DNA from: Hydrogenophaga sp.
GTDB taxonomy: Bacteria; Pseudomonadota; Gammaproteobacteria; Burkholderiales; Burkholderiaceae_C
Reading direction: 5' to 3'
Length of the DNA stretch: 20,118 nt
Assembly: GCA_018335615.1 (NCBI GenBank)
Contig: JAGXRS010000060.1
Span: forward strand, 1-20,118
Shown in pieces: positions 7,131 through 15,116 of this stretch; positions within the stretch are counted from its first letter, which is position 1, and each line of letters begins with the position of its first letter. Under the pieces are notes generated by a model. It was not told where the DNA came from. It did no database searches and saw nothing but the letters and a program-made list of their open reading frames with translations. Made by a program: the position numbers and the translations under genes.

Positions 7131-8348
7131 TCAGACCCTTTCCAGAATCAGGGTGGCGGCGGTGTGGCGCGAGGCCAGCGCACCGCCAATGCCGCTGGCC
7201 AGGGCCAGGGCGCAGTTGGGCACCTGTACGGCGGGATGGGCTTCACCGCGCAGCTGGCGCACGGCCTCGATGACCTTGGTGATGCCGCCCCGGTTGGCCG
7301 GGTGGTTGTTGCACAGGCCGCCGCCGTCGGTGTTAAAGGGCAGCCTGCCCACCCCCGAGATGAGGTTGCCGTCCATCACGAACCGGCCACCCTCGCCTTT
7401 TTTGCAAAAGCCCAGGTCTTCCAGCTGCATCAGCACGGTGATGGTGAAGCTGTCGTAGAGCGAGGCGTACTGGATGTCGGCCGGCGTGAGGCCGGCTTCG
7501 GCAAACGCCATCGGACCGGACCAGGCGGCGGCAGAAAAGGTCAGGTCCATGCGGCCACCCATGCCGTGTTTGGGCGCTTCACCAGTGCCGCGCACCATGA
7601 CCAGTGGGCGTCCGCTATTGCGCGCCAGTTCGCGGGCAATTTCGGGCCGCGCCACGATCAGCGCACCCCCGCCGTCGCTCATGACGCAGCAGTCCAGCCG
7701 GTGCAGTGGATCGCTCACCATGGGGGAATTCACCACGTCCTCGACCGAGACCACATCGCGCAACATGGCGTGTGGGTTGTGCTGAGCGTGGTGCGAAGCG
7801 GCCACCTTGATCCAGGCCAGTTGCTCGGACGTGGTGCCGAACTCGAACATGTGGCGTCTGGCCACCGCCGCGTACAGGTTTTGCGTGGCCGGGCCGTAGG
7901 GCAGCTCAAAGGCCAGTTCCGGCGCGTCGGGGTCGGGCGGGCGCAAGGCCAGCGGCGACTTGCCACCCTTGCCTTCTTTGGCAGCCGCCTGGGCTGCGGC
8001 CATCTGGGCGCGCGGGCGGCCCGCCAGCGTGATCAGCGCCACGTTGCAGCGGCCCGCCGCAATGGCCTCGGCGGCGTGCGCCACATGCAGGATGGGCGCG
8101 GAGCCACCGCACTCGGTGGAGTCCACATGGCGCAGCTTCAGGCCCAGGTACTCGGCCACGGTGGTGGTGCCCAGGCCGGGCGCGTCGCCGGCGCAGAAGT
8201 AGCCGTCGATGTCGCTTTTGGACAGGCCGGCGTCGTCCAGCGCGCCCTTGGCCACGTCGGCGTGCAGGCGCACCACGGACAGATCGTCCGCCTTGCGCGT
8301 GGGATGTTCGTAGGCGCCCACGATGTAGGCAGAACCGTTCAGACTCAT
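7131..8348 (-). CDS. Thiolase-fold protein (SCP-x/lipid-transfer thiolase-like; possible thiolase or aldolase)
   Basis: A 405-residue thiolase-superfamily protein. Visible motifs are STECGGSAP (78-85) at the region of the nucleophilic cysteine, MSDGGGALIVA, LYDSFTITVLMQLEDLGFC (297-315), FNTDGGGLCNNHPANRGG (338-354, His349) and a C-terminal LASGIGGALASRHTA. The C-terminal motif lacks the second catalytic Cys of classical biosynthetic or degradative thiolases (CxGGG). Together with the linked DUF35 gene this places it among the non-classical thiolases, which include benzoylsuccinyl-CoA thiolase BbsB and the steroid side-chain aldolase Ltp2. It would cut a beta-keto- or beta-hydroxyacyl-CoA at the end of the operon's CoA module. 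The stop lies 5 bp before the DUF35 start. Confidence 0.9.
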   Translation of the reverse strand: MSLNGSAYIVGAYEHPTRKADDLSVVRLHADVAKGALDDAGLSKSDIDGYFCAGDAPGLGTTTVAEYLGLKLRHVDSTECGGSAPILHVAHAAEAIAAGRCNVALITLAGRPRAQMAAAQAAAKEGKGGKSPLALRPPDPDAPELAFELPYGPATQNLYAAVARRHMFEFGTTSEQLAWIKVAASHHAQHNPHAMLRDVVSVEDVVNSPMVSDPLHRLDCCVMSDGGGALIVARPEIARELARNSGRPLVMVRGTGEAPKHGMGGRMDLTFSAAAWSGPMAFAEAGLTPADIQYASLYDSFTITVLMQLEDLGFCKKGEGGRFVMDGNLISGVGRLPFNTDGGGLCNNHPANRGGITKVIEAVRQLRGEAHPAVQVPNCALALASGIGGALASRHTAATLILERV

Positions 8349-8365
8349 GGTGACTTCCGTTGCTT

Positions 8366-8421
8366 GGTGGGGGTGGGAAACTGCCCCGCAGCCCCCGGGC
8401 CCACAGCGTCGCGAAGGACGC
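8366..8421. other. GC-rich stem-loops between the Bug gene and the thiolase gene
   Basis: In this 85-bp spacer a G-run at 8369-8373 can pair with a C-run at 8392-8396, and a 5-bp perfect stem joins 8406-8410 to 8417-8421 with a 6-nt loop. No U-tract follows in either direction. Such structures after a binding-protein gene often uncouple its mRNA level from the downstream enzymes; that role is inferred here. Confidence 0.35.
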
Positions 8422-8433
8422 CGGGGAGACGCT

Positions 8434-9417
8434 TTACTGGGCGGGCGTAAAACCAGTGGCCTTGATGACCGGACCCCAATAGGCCAGTTCTTTGCGCTGC
8501 ATGCGGTCCATCTCTGCCGCAGGCCGGAAGTCGGGATGCAGCGTGGCCCGGTCCAGAATCTCGCGCACCTCAGGCAGACCCAGCGCGTACTTCAGGGCGT
8601 TCTGCACCTGGTCCAGCTTGGCCTTGGGCGTGTTGGCCGGTGCCCACATACCGGTCCAGGCGTCGCCAGTGTCGACGTCAATGCCCTGCTCCTTCAGCGT
8701 CGGCACGTCGGGCATCATGGGCGAGCGCTGGGCGCCAAAGACGCCGACCATGCGCACCCGGCCCGTTTTGTGGTGCGGAAGGATGTCGCCCGCCGTCATG
8801 ATGGCCGCCGGCACCTGGCCTCCGAGCAAGTCGTTCACCACCGGGCCATTGCCGCGGTAAGGGATGACCTGCAAGTCCACGCCAGCGGCCTTGCCCAGCT
8901 GCACACCGCTGAAGTGGGTATGCCCACCCGCACCGGCGGATCCGAAGCTGCTGTCTTTGGCGCTGCCGTTGGACTTCACCCACGCGATGTATTCTTTGGC
9001 CGTCTTCACGCCGGTGTACTGAGCCACCGCCAGCGCCAGGGGGTAGGACACGATGACGCCCACAGGGGCAAAGTCTTTCAGCATGTCGTACCGGAGCGTC
9101 TCGGGCGGGTACAGCAGGGCCTGAAACACGGGCGTTGCATTGGGCGCAATCATGTAGGTGAGCCCGTCGGGTGCGCTGGTCTTCAGTGATTGCGCGGCCA
9201 GCCGGCCACCCGCACCGGGCTTGTTCTCCACGATGATGGGTTGCTTGAGCACCACGGACATCTTGTCGGCCAGCACACGGGCCACCGTGTCGGTGGAGCC
9301 ACCTGGGGGGAAGCCCACCAGCAACTTGATCGGGGGCTTGTCCTGCGCCTGAGCACCGAGCCCCAGGCCCAGCAGGGCAGCGGCCATCGCGGCCGTGAAA
9401 GTCTTGCGGTTCATCAT
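8434..9417 (-). CDS. Periplasmic solute-binding protein, Bug/TctC family (copy 1)
   Basis: A protein of about 327 residues. It has a signal peptide (NRKTFTAAMAAALLGLG, ending AQAQ), then PPIKLLVGFPPGGSTDTVAR, the diagnostic Bug segment around the ligand-binding loop, and also IVENKPGAGG, YMIAPNATP, VIPYRGNGPVVNDLLGG and MPDVPTLKEQG. Bug proteins bind carboxylates or aromatic acids in the periplasm and feed tripartite tricarboxylate transporters or act as sensors. No TctA/TctB membrane gene is near, so it is an orphan receptor that must work with transporter subunits encoded elsewhere or outside the window. It is a close paralogue of the Bug protein in the divergent operon. Two adjacent ATGs exist (9417 and 9414); AAGGAGA at 9423-9429 gives better spacing to 9414. 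Confidence 0.94.
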   Translation of the reverse strand: MMNRKTFTAAMAAALLGLGLGAQAQDKPPIKLLVGFPPGGSTDTVARVLADKMSVVLKQPIIVENKPGAGGRLAAQSLKTSAPDGLTYMIAPNATPVFQALLYPPETLRYDMLKDFAPVGVIVSYPLALAVAQYTGVKTAKEYIAWVKSNGSAKDSSFGSAGAGGHTHFSGVQLGKAAGVDLQVIPYRGNGPVVNDLLGGQVPAAIMTAGDILPHHKTGRVRMVGVFGAQRSPMMPDVPTLKEQGIDVDTGDAWTGMWAPANTPKAKLDQVQNALKYALGLPEVREILDRATLHPDFRPAAEMDRMQRKELAYWGPVIKATGFTPAQ

Positions 9418-9484
9418 GCTTGTCTCCTTGTGATTGAAATAACGGCTGAAAAGAACTCACCTCGCACGGCCTGCGACCCCGCCC

Positions 9485-10600
9485 TCACACCCGTTGCAGG
9501 TGCCAGGCGGCGTCGCCGAACAGTTGCCCCATGACCATCAGGCGCTTGACGCAGTGGCTGACGCGGCATTCGTCGGTCATACCCATGGCGCCGTGCATCT
9601 GAATGGCCGCCAAGCCCAGCTGGCGGCCTTGTTGGCTCATCAACACCTTGGCCGCCGACACCAGGCGCCGGCGTTGAACCGGCTCGTCCATTTCAACGGC
9701 CATGGCGGCGGCGCAGGCCATCGACTTGAGCTGCTCCAGCGCAATGGCCATGTCGGCCACGCGGTGCTGCAGCACCTGAAATTTCGCCAGTGGCGCGCCG
9801 AACTGCTTGCGGGTGCGCAGGTGCTCGGCGGTGTGCACCAGCAGCGCGTCCACCACGCCCACGGTCTCGGCGCACAGGGCGGCAATGGCCGCGTCCAGCA
9901 CTGCTTCCACCGCATCGGCCGCCTCACCGGGCGTGCCCAGCACGCCGTCGGGTGCCACCACCACCTCGGTCAGCGAGACGTGGGCCGCACGGCGTCCGTC
10001 CAGCGTGTCGTGACCACGCACCTGAACCCCGGGAGCGGCGGCGTCCACGGCGAACACCGTCAGGCCCTGGCGCTCGTCGCCCTGGCCGGCGGTGCGTGCC
10101 ACCACCAGCAGCAGGTCGGCGGTGTCGCCATGCAGCACGCCGGTCTTGCGGCCGTTGAGCACATGGCCGTCGGGTGTGGCGCGGGCTTGCAGCGCCACGC
10201 GCTGCCAGTCGTAGCGGGCGCCGTCTTCGTACAGGGCCACGCTGGCCTGCCGCTCGCCGCTGGCCAGGGCCGGCAGCCAGCGCTGTTGCTGTTCGGGCGA
10301 GCCCAGGCGCATGAGCAACTGGCCGGCCATGACGGTGCTGGCCACAAAGGCGCCGCCGCCCAGCGCGCGCCCCAGCTCCTGGGCCACCAGCATCACCTCC
10401 ACCGGGCCTTGCTCGCTGCCACCGGCCTCGGCCGGGAAGGGCAGGCCCAGCAGGCCCAGCTCGGCCATGCCCGCCCAACGGGCCCGGGCTTGCGCGGGGG
10501 TTTCGGCGTTGCCCCGGTGTTCCACCGGGTATTCGCCGTCGCAAAAGCGTTGCACCGCAGCGCGCAGCGCCAGGTGGTCGTCGTTCAAAGAGAAATCCAT
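9485..10600 (-). CDS. Acyl-CoA dehydrogenase family protein, degenerate subunit
   Basis: A 371-residue acyl-CoA dehydrogenase homologue. N-terminal helices begin MDFSLNDDHLALRAAV, the C-terminal domain has TRKQFGAPLAKFQVLQHRVADMAI, and the last motif is HGAMGMTDECRVSH. The central loop that normally reads xxTEPxAGSD and contacts flavin and substrate is replaced by VALYEDGARYDW (about 121-132). The C-terminal segment ends in LFGDAAWH where most enzymes have YEGT with the catalytic Glu. It is therefore probably the weakly catalytic half of an alpha2beta2 enzyme with the next dehydrogenase, as in the FadE/ChsE pairs of steroid catabolism. AAGGA lies 6 nt before the ATG. The 67-bp gap after it holds only the Bug gene's leader. 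Confidence 0.9.
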   Translation of the reverse strand: MDFSLNDDHLALRAAVQRFCDGEYPVEHRGNAETPAQARARWAGMAELGLLGLPFPAEAGGSEQGPVEVMLVAQELGRALGGGAFVASTVMAGQLLMRLGSPEQQQRWLPALASGERQASVALYEDGARYDWQRVALQARATPDGHVLNGRKTGVLHGDTADLLLVVARTAGQGDERQGLTVFAVDAAAPGVQVRGHDTLDGRRAAHVSLTEVVVAPDGVLGTPGEAADAVEAVLDAAIAALCAETVGVVDALLVHTAEHLRTRKQFGAPLAKFQVLQHRVADMAIALEQLKSMACAAAMAVEMDEPVQRRRLVSAAKVLMSQQGRQLGLAAIQMHGAMGMTDECRVSHCVKRLMVMGQLFGDAAWHLQRV

Positions 10601-10642
10601 TGCGTGTCCTTGGGTATCCAGCCGTGATGGGGGCTCAGCCGC

Positions 10643-11836
10643 TCAGAAGGCGTCGAGCGTGGCCCGGGCAATCAGGTTGCGCTGCACCTCGTTGGTCCCG
10701 CCGTAAATCGTCAGCTTGCGGGCGTCGAGGCAGTTCGCGGCCAGAGCCACCAGGGTGGGGTCGGTGACCGCTTCGTCCAGGTGTTCCAGGCTTTGCGCTT
10801 CGAGCGAAAACGGCACCGCATCGGGCCCGGCAATGTCCACCAGCGCCTCGAAGATGGCCTGGCGCAGTTCGGTGCCGCGCACCTTGAGCATCGACGCCTC
10901 CACGCCCGGCGTGCGGCTTTGCTGGTGGGCGCTGAGCAGGCGCAGGGCGGTGAATTCCAGTGCCATCAGTTCCACGTCGAACTGGGCCAGCCGCGCCTGC
11001 AGCACCGGGTCGTCGCCCAGGCCTTGCTGCTGCGCCAGCTGGTGGGCGCGGGCCAGCTGCTGCTTGCACGAACCGATACCGGCAATGCCGGTGCGCTCGT
11101 GGCCCAGCAGGTACTTGCCGTACGACCAGCCCTTGTGCAGCTCGCCCACCAGGTTCTCCACCGGCACGCGCACGTTGTCGAGGTAGCACTCGTTGAGGTC
11201 GGTGCCGCCTTCGAGCATGCGGATCGGGCGCACGGTGAGGCCGGGCGAGGCCATGTCGATCAGCAAAAAGGAAATGCCTTCCTGCGGTTTGCTGGCGTGG
11301 GGATCGGTGCGCACCAGCGCAAACATCATCGAACACCAGTGGGCGTAGGAGGTCCAGACTTTGTGGCCGTTGACCACGAAGTGCTGGCCGTCGGGCTCCA
11401 GCACGGCGGTGGTGCGCACGGCGGCCAGGTCGGAGCCGGCGCCCGGCTCCGAGAAGCCTTGCGCCCACCAGGTGTTGCTCTGGCGGATGTCGGGCAGGTA
11501 GTGGCGCTTCTGCTCCTCGGTGCCGAATGCGTGCAGCACCGGCCCCAGCATCTGGATGCCACTGGCGATGATGCGCGGCGCACCACCCAGCAGGGTTTCC
11601 TCGTCGAAGATGTAGCGCTGCACATGGTTCCAGCCGGGGCCGCCGTGCTCGACCGGCCAGCCCGGCGTGAGCCAGCCCCGGGCTTCCAGGATGCGGAACC
11701 AGGTCACGTAGTCGGCGTGTTCCAGGCGCAGGCCCAACTCCACCTTGCGCCGGATGTCGGCCGGCAGCTTGTCTTTGACGAAGGCGCGCACTTCCAGGCG
11801 AAAGGCTTCGTCGGCAGCGGAAAACTGAAGTTTCAT
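10643..11836 (-). CDS. Acyl-CoA dehydrogenase, main subunit of the pair
   Basis: A 397-residue acyl-CoA dehydrogenase with an intact flavin/substrate loop WWAQGFSEPGAGSDLA (123-138), the beta-domain FVVNGHKVWTSYAHW and the C-terminal KLTIYGGTNEVQRNLIA (374-390). The Glu that acts as base in medium-chain enzymes (YEGT) is Gly379 here. YGGTNE variants like this belong to a large actinobacterial/proteobacterial FadE-like group in which the base lies elsewhere or in the partner. The enzyme would put a double bond into an acyl-CoA or alicyclic-CoA and pass electrons to ETF. It is followed after 42 bp by the degenerate homologue and preceded, 11 bp away, by the acyl-CoA synthetase, so the three are one functional block. 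Confidence 0.92.
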   Translation of the reverse strand: MKLQFSAADEAFRLEVRAFVKDKLPADIRRKVELGLRLEHADYVTWFRILEARGWLTPGWPVEHGGPGWNHVQRYIFDEETLLGGAPRIIASGIQMLGPVLHAFGTEEQKRHYLPDIRQSNTWWAQGFSEPGAGSDLAAVRTTAVLEPDGQHFVVNGHKVWTSYAHWCSMMFALVRTDPHASKPQEGISFLLIDMASPGLTVRPIRMLEGGTDLNECYLDNVRVPVENLVGELHKGWSYGKYLLGHERTGIAGIGSCKQQLARAHQLAQQQGLGDDPVLQARLAQFDVELMALEFTALRLLSAHQQSRTPGVEASMLKVRGTELRQAIFEALVDIAGPDAVPFSLEAQSLEHLDEAVTDPTLVALAANCLDARKLTIYGGTNEVQRNLIARATLDAF

Positions 11837-11847
11837 GGTCGTGTGTC

Positions 11848-13998
11848 TCAGGCGGCGGTGGCCACCACCAGCGCGTCCAGCGCCAGCACGGGCCGTGCAG
11901 AGCCGGCGGGGTAAGCCACCAGGGGGTTGATGTCGATTTCGGTGATGGCCGGGTTGGCGCGCATCTGGGCACCCACCTGCGCGACCACCTGGGCAATGGC
12001 GTGCAGGTCCACACCCGCTGCGCCGCGAACGCCTTGCAGTACCACGGCGGCCTTGAGGCGGCCCAGCTCCACCACGATGTCCTCCACGGCCATGTCGGCC
12101 GGAATCAGGCGCACGTCCTTGAGCGCTTCAATCCAGATGCCGCCCAGGCCCACCAGCACCACGGGGCCCCAGTCGGCGTCGCGTTTGGCGCCCACCACCA
12201 GCTCCAGCCCGCGCGGCCCCATGGCCTCGACCAGGGCGCCGTCCAGCACCAGATCGGGCCGGTGGCTGGCCACACTGGCGTGCAGCCGCGTCCAGCCGGC
12301 ACGCAGGGCGGCCTCGTCGGCCAGGCCCACCAGTACGCCGCCCACGTCGCTCTTGTGTGGAAGATCGCTGGCCTGCGCCTTGAGCACCACGGGGTACCCA
12401 ATGTCCGTGGCGATGCGCGCGGCCTCGTCGGCGCTGGTGGCCAGCGCGCCCCGGGGGACCGCCAGGCCAGCCCGGGCCAGCCAGGCCTTGCCCTGGTATT
12501 CCGCAAAAATGCCGTTGGGCGGCACCGCGCCCGGCAAGGGCAGCGCCGGCGGCAGGCTGCGGGTGGCGCGGTCGGCGCGCTGCAGAGCTTCGCCGTAGGC
12601 GGCCACCTGGCGCAGGGCACGCAGGGCGCGGTCAGCCGAGCGGAACAGCGGCACCCCGCTGGCGGTGATGGCCTCGGTGAAGAACGGCTCCACGGCGCTG
12701 CCGTCGCCGGTGAGCACCAGCACGGCGGGCTTGGTGGCACTCGCGATGGCCGGCACGATGTGCTCGGCCTTGTCACGCTGTGCCATCACCGGACCGACCG
12801 GAATGGCCAGCACCAGGTTGCCAATGCGCTCATCGTCCAGCAGGGTCAGCAACAGCTCACCGATCAGGCCCGGCTGGCGCACGCCGATGGTGGTGTAGTC
12901 GAGCGGATTTTCCGGCACCGCGTAGGCCGGCAGCAGCTCGGTGAGTTTCGCGACAGTCGGCGCGGTGAGTTCGGGCAGCGCCAGGCCGAGATCGTCGGCA
13001 AAGTCCAGCGCGATGTTTTTCATGGCGCCGGAACCGGTCATGAAGGCCGTGCCGCCCGCCGGGGGCTGCGGGTAGCGCAGCAAGATGGCGCTGGTGTCGA
13101 GCAGCTCGTCCAGCGACCCGACCACCACCACCGCCTCGCGCTGGAGCAGCGCGCTGGCGGTGGCGTGGTCGCCGGCCAGGGCGCCGGTGTGCGACTGCGC
13201 GGCCTCGCGGGCCCGGGCGCTGCGCCCCGGCATCAGCAACACCAGCGGCTTGCCCGCCGCGCGGGCCTGCGCGGCCAGCTGCAAAAACAGCTGCGGGCGG
13301 CGGATCTGCTCCACATACACCGTGATGACGCGGGTCTGCGCATCGCCGATGTAATGTGCCAGCACGTCTTCGACAGACACCGACACCTCGTTGCCGGTGG
13401 AAAACACCGACGTGACCGGCACGCCCCGCCCCAGGAATGCGTCGCGCAGGTTGGCGGCCATGAAGCCGCTTTGCGCCACCACGCCCACACCGGGGCGCTG
13501 CTCGCGCTCGCGCGCCGCCAGCGGCTCAAACGTGACGGGCACACCCGCGGTCAGGTTGGTGAAACCCATGCAGTTGGGCCCCACCAGCAGGATGCCCGCG
13601 GCCCGGGCGGCCTCGGCCAGCGCCTGCTGCCGGGCCTGGCCTTCCTCGCCCGCTTCCGCATAGCCCGAAGCAAACAGCACCGCCGCGTGGCAGCGACGCG
13701 CGGCCAGGGCCTGCACCGCGTCCATCACGCCGGACTCGGGAATCGCCAGCACCGCCAGGTCAATGCCCTCGGGCAGCGCGTCGACGGTCTTCACACACGG
13801 GCGGCCCTGAATTTCATCGCTGCTGCGGCTGACCAGGTGCAGTGTGCCGTCGTAGCCAAAGCGGTCCAGGTTGCCTTGCACAAAACCGCCGAAGGAACGG
13901 GGGTCGGCCGAGGCGCCCACGATCACGATGGAGCGCGGACGCAGGATCCGGTCCACCGGCAAAACCGCTGAAAAAGACGCTGAAGCGAACTGAGACAT
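11848..13998 (-). CDS. Acyl-CoA synthetase, NDP(ADP)-forming, fused alpha-beta subunits with ATP-grasp
   Basis: A 716-residue protein with a CoA-binding Rossmann domain (ILRPRSIVIVGASADPRS, about 18-35), succinyl-CoA-ligase-like flavodoxin domains (GPNCMGFTN, about 140-148), the phosphohistidine motif QSHTGALAGDHA (His270) and a C-terminal ATP-grasp domain from about 495 (VVLKAQASDLPHKSDVGGV, and EIDINPL near the end). The reaction is acid + CoA + ATP to acyl-CoA + ADP + phosphate through a phospho-His. The frame is open 72 codons further upstream, but those residues are not family-like. AAAGG lies 9 nt before the ATG at 13998, and a candidate promoter lies within the rejected extension. It is the first gene of the minus-strand operon and the likely entry point for the free acid. 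Confidence 0.93.
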   Translation of the reverse strand: MSQFASASFSAVLPVDRILRPRSIVIVGASADPRSFGGFVQGNLDRFGYDGTLHLVSRSSDEIQGRPCVKTVDALPEGIDLAVLAIPESGVMDAVQALAARRCHAAVLFASGYAEAGEEGQARQQALAEAARAAGILLVGPNCMGFTNLTAGVPVTFEPLAAREREQRPGVGVVAQSGFMAANLRDAFLGRGVPVTSVFSTGNEVSVSVEDVLAHYIGDAQTRVITVYVEQIRRPQLFLQLAAQARAAGKPLVLLMPGRSARAREAAQSHTGALAGDHATASALLQREAVVVVGSLDELLDTSAILLRYPQPPAGGTAFMTGSGAMKNIALDFADDLGLALPELTAPTVAKLTELLPAYAVPENPLDYTTIGVRQPGLIGELLLTLLDDERIGNLVLAIPVGPVMAQRDKAEHIVPAIASATKPAVLVLTGDGSAVEPFFTEAITASGVPLFRSADRALRALRQVAAYGEALQRADRATRSLPPALPLPGAVPPNGIFAEYQGKAWLARAGLAVPRGALATSADEAARIATDIGYPVVLKAQASDLPHKSDVGGVLVGLADEAALRAGWTRLHASVASHRPDLVLDGALVEAMGPRGLELVVGAKRDADWGPVVLVGLGGIWIEALKDVRLIPADMAVEDIVVELGRLKAAVVLQGVRGAAGVDLHAIAQVVAQVGAQMRANPAITEIDINPLVAYPAGSARPVLALDALVVATAA

Positions 13999-14011
13999 GC
14001 AAACAAGCCTT

Positions 14012-14023
14012 TCTGGTATGTCG
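14012..14023. promoter_or_regulatory. Candidate GntR operator box 1
   Basis: TCTGGTATGTCG lies just upstream of the ribosome-binding site of the acyl-CoA synthetase gene. Its first seven bases resemble the half-site of Escherichia coli FadR operators (TCTGGTA), FadR being a GntR-family relative. It resembles boxes 2 and 3. Assignment is by pattern only. Confidence 0.35.
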
Positions 14024-14065
14024 AACCTGGCATCCAAGCGCACCAGCTGGTTCGTTATGACGCAG

Positions 14066-14094
14066 ATTCTGGCATACATAAACAGTGCTTTCAA
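14066..14094 (-). promoter_or_regulatory. Candidate sigma-70 promoter of the minus-strand operon
   Basis: Read on the minus strand, TTGAAA (14094-14089) is followed after 17 bp by CAGAAT (14071-14066), a reasonable -35/-10 pair. Transcription would start about 60 bp before the acyl-CoA synthetase ATG. Operator box 2 overlaps the -10, as expected for a repressor site. Confidence 0.45.
14068..14079. promoter_or_regulatory. Candidate GntR operator box 2
   Basis: TCTGGCATACAT shares nine of its first ten bases with box 3 (14299-14310) and overlaps the candidate -10 of the minus-strand promoter, so binding here would block RNA polymerase. The regulator assignment is inferred. Confidence 0.4.
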
Positions 14095-14298
14095 TACACC
14101 AGGTTCGTTAAAATCGATCTTATAGGGTTTACACGGAGGCTCGTTTTCGTCACAAAACCAGGGCCTACAGACAAAATAGTCGAGGAATATCAAACACTTT
14201 TTTCGTGAAAACATCGTTTTTCTGCTGCAGACCAGCCAAGCTGGTTAGGATGAAAACGATCCGCTTGAGTCACTATCCCTGGCATTCATTTTTTTATT

Positions 14299-14310
14299 TC
14301 TTGCATACCA
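14299..14310. promoter_or_regulatory. Candidate GntR operator box 3
   Basis: TCTTGCATACCA lies immediately upstream of the GGAGG ribosome site of the regulator gene. This position fits autoregulation of the plus-strand operon. It matches box 2 at nine of the first ten bases. Confidence 0.4.
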
Positions 14311-14334
14311 CAACAACTTGGAGGTATATTTGCC

Positions 14335-15087
14335 ATGCCCATGGAAAACCTTGAACACCTCGACCCCCTGACCGACGCTGATGCCGCGTTGCCGAGCGAC
14401 GATGTGCGCCCGCGCGGCGGCCGTGCCAACGAGATCCGCAATGCACTGCAGGAGGAGATCGAAACCGGCAAGCTGCCCCCGGGCAGTGCACTGGACGAAC
14501 GCGCACTGGCCGCGCGTTTCCAGGTGTCCCGCACCCCCGTGCGGGAGGCGCTGCAGCAACTCGCCGCCCGCGATCTGGTGCGCATTGCGCCGCGCCAGGG
14601 CATGTCGGTGGCGCGCCTGTCCATCAGCCAGGTGCGCGCCATCATGGAAACCATTGGCGAACTCGAAGGCACCTGCGCCAAGCTGGCGGCCCGCCGGGTG
14701 GACGACGAACTGCGAAACCGCCTGGATGTGTCGCTGCAGCACTGCCAGGACGCGGCCATTCAGGGCGGCACCGAGGAATACGCCCAGGCCAACGCCGCGT
14801 TTCACGAGGTGATCTATGTGGGCAGCCGCAACCCCTATCTGGCCGACCTGATCCGCAACGCCCGGCGCCAGATCTACCGCTACCGCTTGCGCGACTTTGT
14901 GACCAAGGCGCAGATCAACAAGTCGCTGCAAGACCACCTGAAGGTGGCGCGCGCCATTCAGGACGGCGACGAAGCCGCCGCGATCCACCAAATGATGTTG
15001 CATGTGCCCTCGGGCTCCACCGGGTTCTCCGAGTTCCTGGCCCGCATGCCCATGAGCCTGTTTGAAACCGAAGCCGGCGACGCCTGA
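14335..15087 (+). CDS. GntR-family transcriptional regulator, FCD (FadR-type) subfamily
   Basis: A 250-residue protein. A winged helix-turn-helix occupies about residues 30-95 (ERALAARFQVSRTPVREALQQLAARDLVRI), followed by an all-helical FCD ligand domain with FHEVIYVGSRNPYLADLIRNARRQIYRYR and DHLKVARAIQDGDEAAAIHQMMLH. The His residues of the FCD metal site are present, but the Asp usually four residues before the first His-containing FH motif appears as Asn. FCD regulators sense carboxylates or acyl-CoAs and are mostly repressors released by ligand. GGAGG at 14320-14324 lies 10 nt before the chosen ATG; a second ATG at 14341 has poorer spacing. It is the first gene of the plus operon and is placed to control both divergent operons. 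Confidence 0.93.
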   Translation: MPMENLEHLDPLTDADAALPSDDVRPRGGRANEIRNALQEEIETGKLPPGSALDERALAARFQVSRTPVREALQQLAARDLVRIAPRQGMSVARLSISQVRAIMETIGELEGTCAKLAARRVDDELRNRLDVSLQHCQDAAIQGGTEEYAQANAAFHEVIYVGSRNPYLADLIRNARRQIYRYRLRDFVTKAQINKSLQDHLKVARAIQDGDEAAAIHQMMLHVPSGSTGFSEFLARMPMSLFETEAGDA

Positions 15088-15116
15088 GACGCCGGCCCTC
15101 AACCCGCATTGAACCC

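Larger units (their letters stand above)
13999..14334. promoter_or_regulatory. Divergent control region between the two catabolic operons
   Basis: This 336-bp stretch is clearly more AT-rich than its surroundings and holds no gene. It carries several repeated short motifs. There is a 9-bp inverted repeat CGAACCTGG/CCAGGTTCG at 14022-14030 and 14099-14107. There is a 9-bp direct repeat GGTTCGTTA at 14049-14057 and 14102-14110. There is a perfect 10-bp palindrome ACCAGCTGGT at 14042-14051, and the same arms with a 5-bp spacer recur at 14231-14245. Three TCTkGyATry boxes are listed separately. The layout suits control of both operons by the adjacent GntR-family regulator. Confidence 0.75.

Noticed and set aside
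4618..7458. Very long open frame (946 codons) on the plus strand
   Set aside because: It lies antisense to the LigB-like, CaiB, DUF35 and thiolase genes, which have clear family motifs. Its translation is rich in His, Gly, Ala and Arg, as expected from the mirror of GC-rich codons, and has no recognisable domain.
12001..13971. 656-codon open frame on the plus strand
   Set aside because: It is antisense to the well-supported acyl-CoA synthetase gene, with low-complexity Gln/His/Arg-rich translation and no family motif.
13999..14214. N-terminal extension of the acyl-CoA synthetase to an ATG at 14214
   Set aside because: The extra 72 residues are Cys- and Phe-rich and unlike the family, the region is AT-rich and contains the candidate promoter, and a proper ribosome site precedes the ATG at 13998.
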